Below are positions 5,897 to 6,299 of a DNA stretch of 6,299 nt, in pieces. Position 1 is the stretch's first letter, and each line of letters starts with the position of its first letter. This DNA comes from Candidatus Cloacimonadota bacterium (GTDB lineage Bacteria > Cloacimonadota > Cloacimonadia > Cloacimonadales > TCS61): contig JAQICU010000033.1 in NCBI GenBank assembly GCA_027858325.1, forward strand, positions 1 to 6,299. The letters are read 5' to 3'. The notes beneath the pieces are model-generated. The model had not been told where the DNA came from and did no database searches. It was given only the letters and a program-made list of their open reading frames with translations. The position numbers and the translations under genes are program-made.

Positions 5897-6299
5897 ATGG
5901 CTCATATCAAAATCAATGGTATGTTAAAAAACTACCCAATTGGTAGAGGAAAATTTACTGCTTTAAAAGGTATTGATCTGGAATTTGAAAAAGGTGAATT
6001 TACAGGGATTGTTGGTCCCAGTGGATCAGGGAAAACAACTCTACTTAATATCATCGGATCTTTAGATGTACAAAGTGAAGGATCGGTAGAGGTGATGGGA
6101 AAGGATATTAAATCATTATCCGCCAAACAATCTTCACGCCTGCGCAGCGAACACATCGGTTTCATTTTCCAAACTTATAATCTGCTCCCGGTCTACACCG
6201 TTTACGAAAATGTGGAATTCCCACTTATTCTTTTGAAAATGTCTGCGGCGGAACGCAGAAAAGCTGTAATGGATGCATTGGAATGGGTTGGATTAATTG
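5897..6299 (+). CDS. ABC transporter ATP-binding protein, LolD/MacB type (5' part, cut by window end)
   Basis: The first 134 codons of an ABC ATPase that runs off the window. Walker A is GPSGSGKT at residues 40-47. The Q-loop is FQTYNLLP with Gln92, followed by ENVEFPL (104-110), the pattern of the LolD/MacB/FtsE group (COG1136-like). These ATPases pair with FtsX/MacB-fold permeases and power lipoprotein release or extrusion of drugs, peptides or lipoproteins. The signature LSGGQ motif, Walker B and H-loop lie outside the window. ATG 5897 is supported by AAAGGAG at 5885-5891, five nt upstream. The 19-nt gap from the barrel gene places it in the TetR-controlled operon. Base use becomes more GC-rich after about 6120. 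The subtype (LolD versus MacB-associated versus FtsE) cannot be settled without the downstream permease. Confidence 0.93.
   Translation, partial: MAHIKINGMLKNYPIGRGKFTALKGIDLEFEKGEFTGIVGPSGSGKTTLLNIIGSLDVQSEGSVEVMGKDIKSLSAKQSSRLRSEHIGFIFQTYNLLPVYTVYENVEFPLILLKMSAAERRKAVMDALEWVGLI

Overview
The window is AT-rich bacterial DNA with every gene on the + strand. Two lipoprotein signal peptides, an outer-membrane beta-barrel protein and a LolD/MacB-type ABC ATPase point to a diderm (Gram-negative) bacterium. The PEGA plus Ig-like plus DUF2135 (YfaP-type) lipoproteins, and a small membrane-anchored protein starting MGTQQILLLVL, recall uncultured members of the FCB group such as Cloacimonadota or Marinimicrobia. 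That placement is inferred from remembered protein style and is only moderately certain.

Left part (1-3190): two paralogous surface lipoproteins in tandem, each with its own Shine-Dalgarno sequence and its own intrinsic terminator, so they look like two separate transcription units. Both have the order lipobox, PEGA repeats, Ig-like domain, DUF2135 domain and a conserved C-terminal tail ending NLPEK. The second gene equals the first plus exactly two extra 207-bp PEGA units (414 bp). From the last PEGA repeat onward the two genes stay colinear at a fixed 1860-bp offset until one codon is lost near the 3' end.

Middle (3190-4058): a gene-poor stretch of about 300 bases with only weak promoter-like signals. 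It is followed by a 140-residue protein with one N-terminal hydrophobic helix and a pilin-like layout but no recognisable prepilin leader. A weak AT-rich hairpin with a T-tract follows it.

Right part (4029-6299): what looks like one operon. A sigma70-like promoter runs straight into a 15-bp palindrome, a probable TetR operator. Then come a TetR-family repressor, an outer-membrane beta-barrel protein whose start overlaps the repressor stop by 4 nt (ATGA), and 19 nt later the first 134 codons of an ABC-transporter ATPase, cut by the window end. The simplest reading is a self-regulated export or envelope-trafficking cassette in which the repressor controls a barrel protein and an ABC transporter. 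The substrate and the permease are not visible here.
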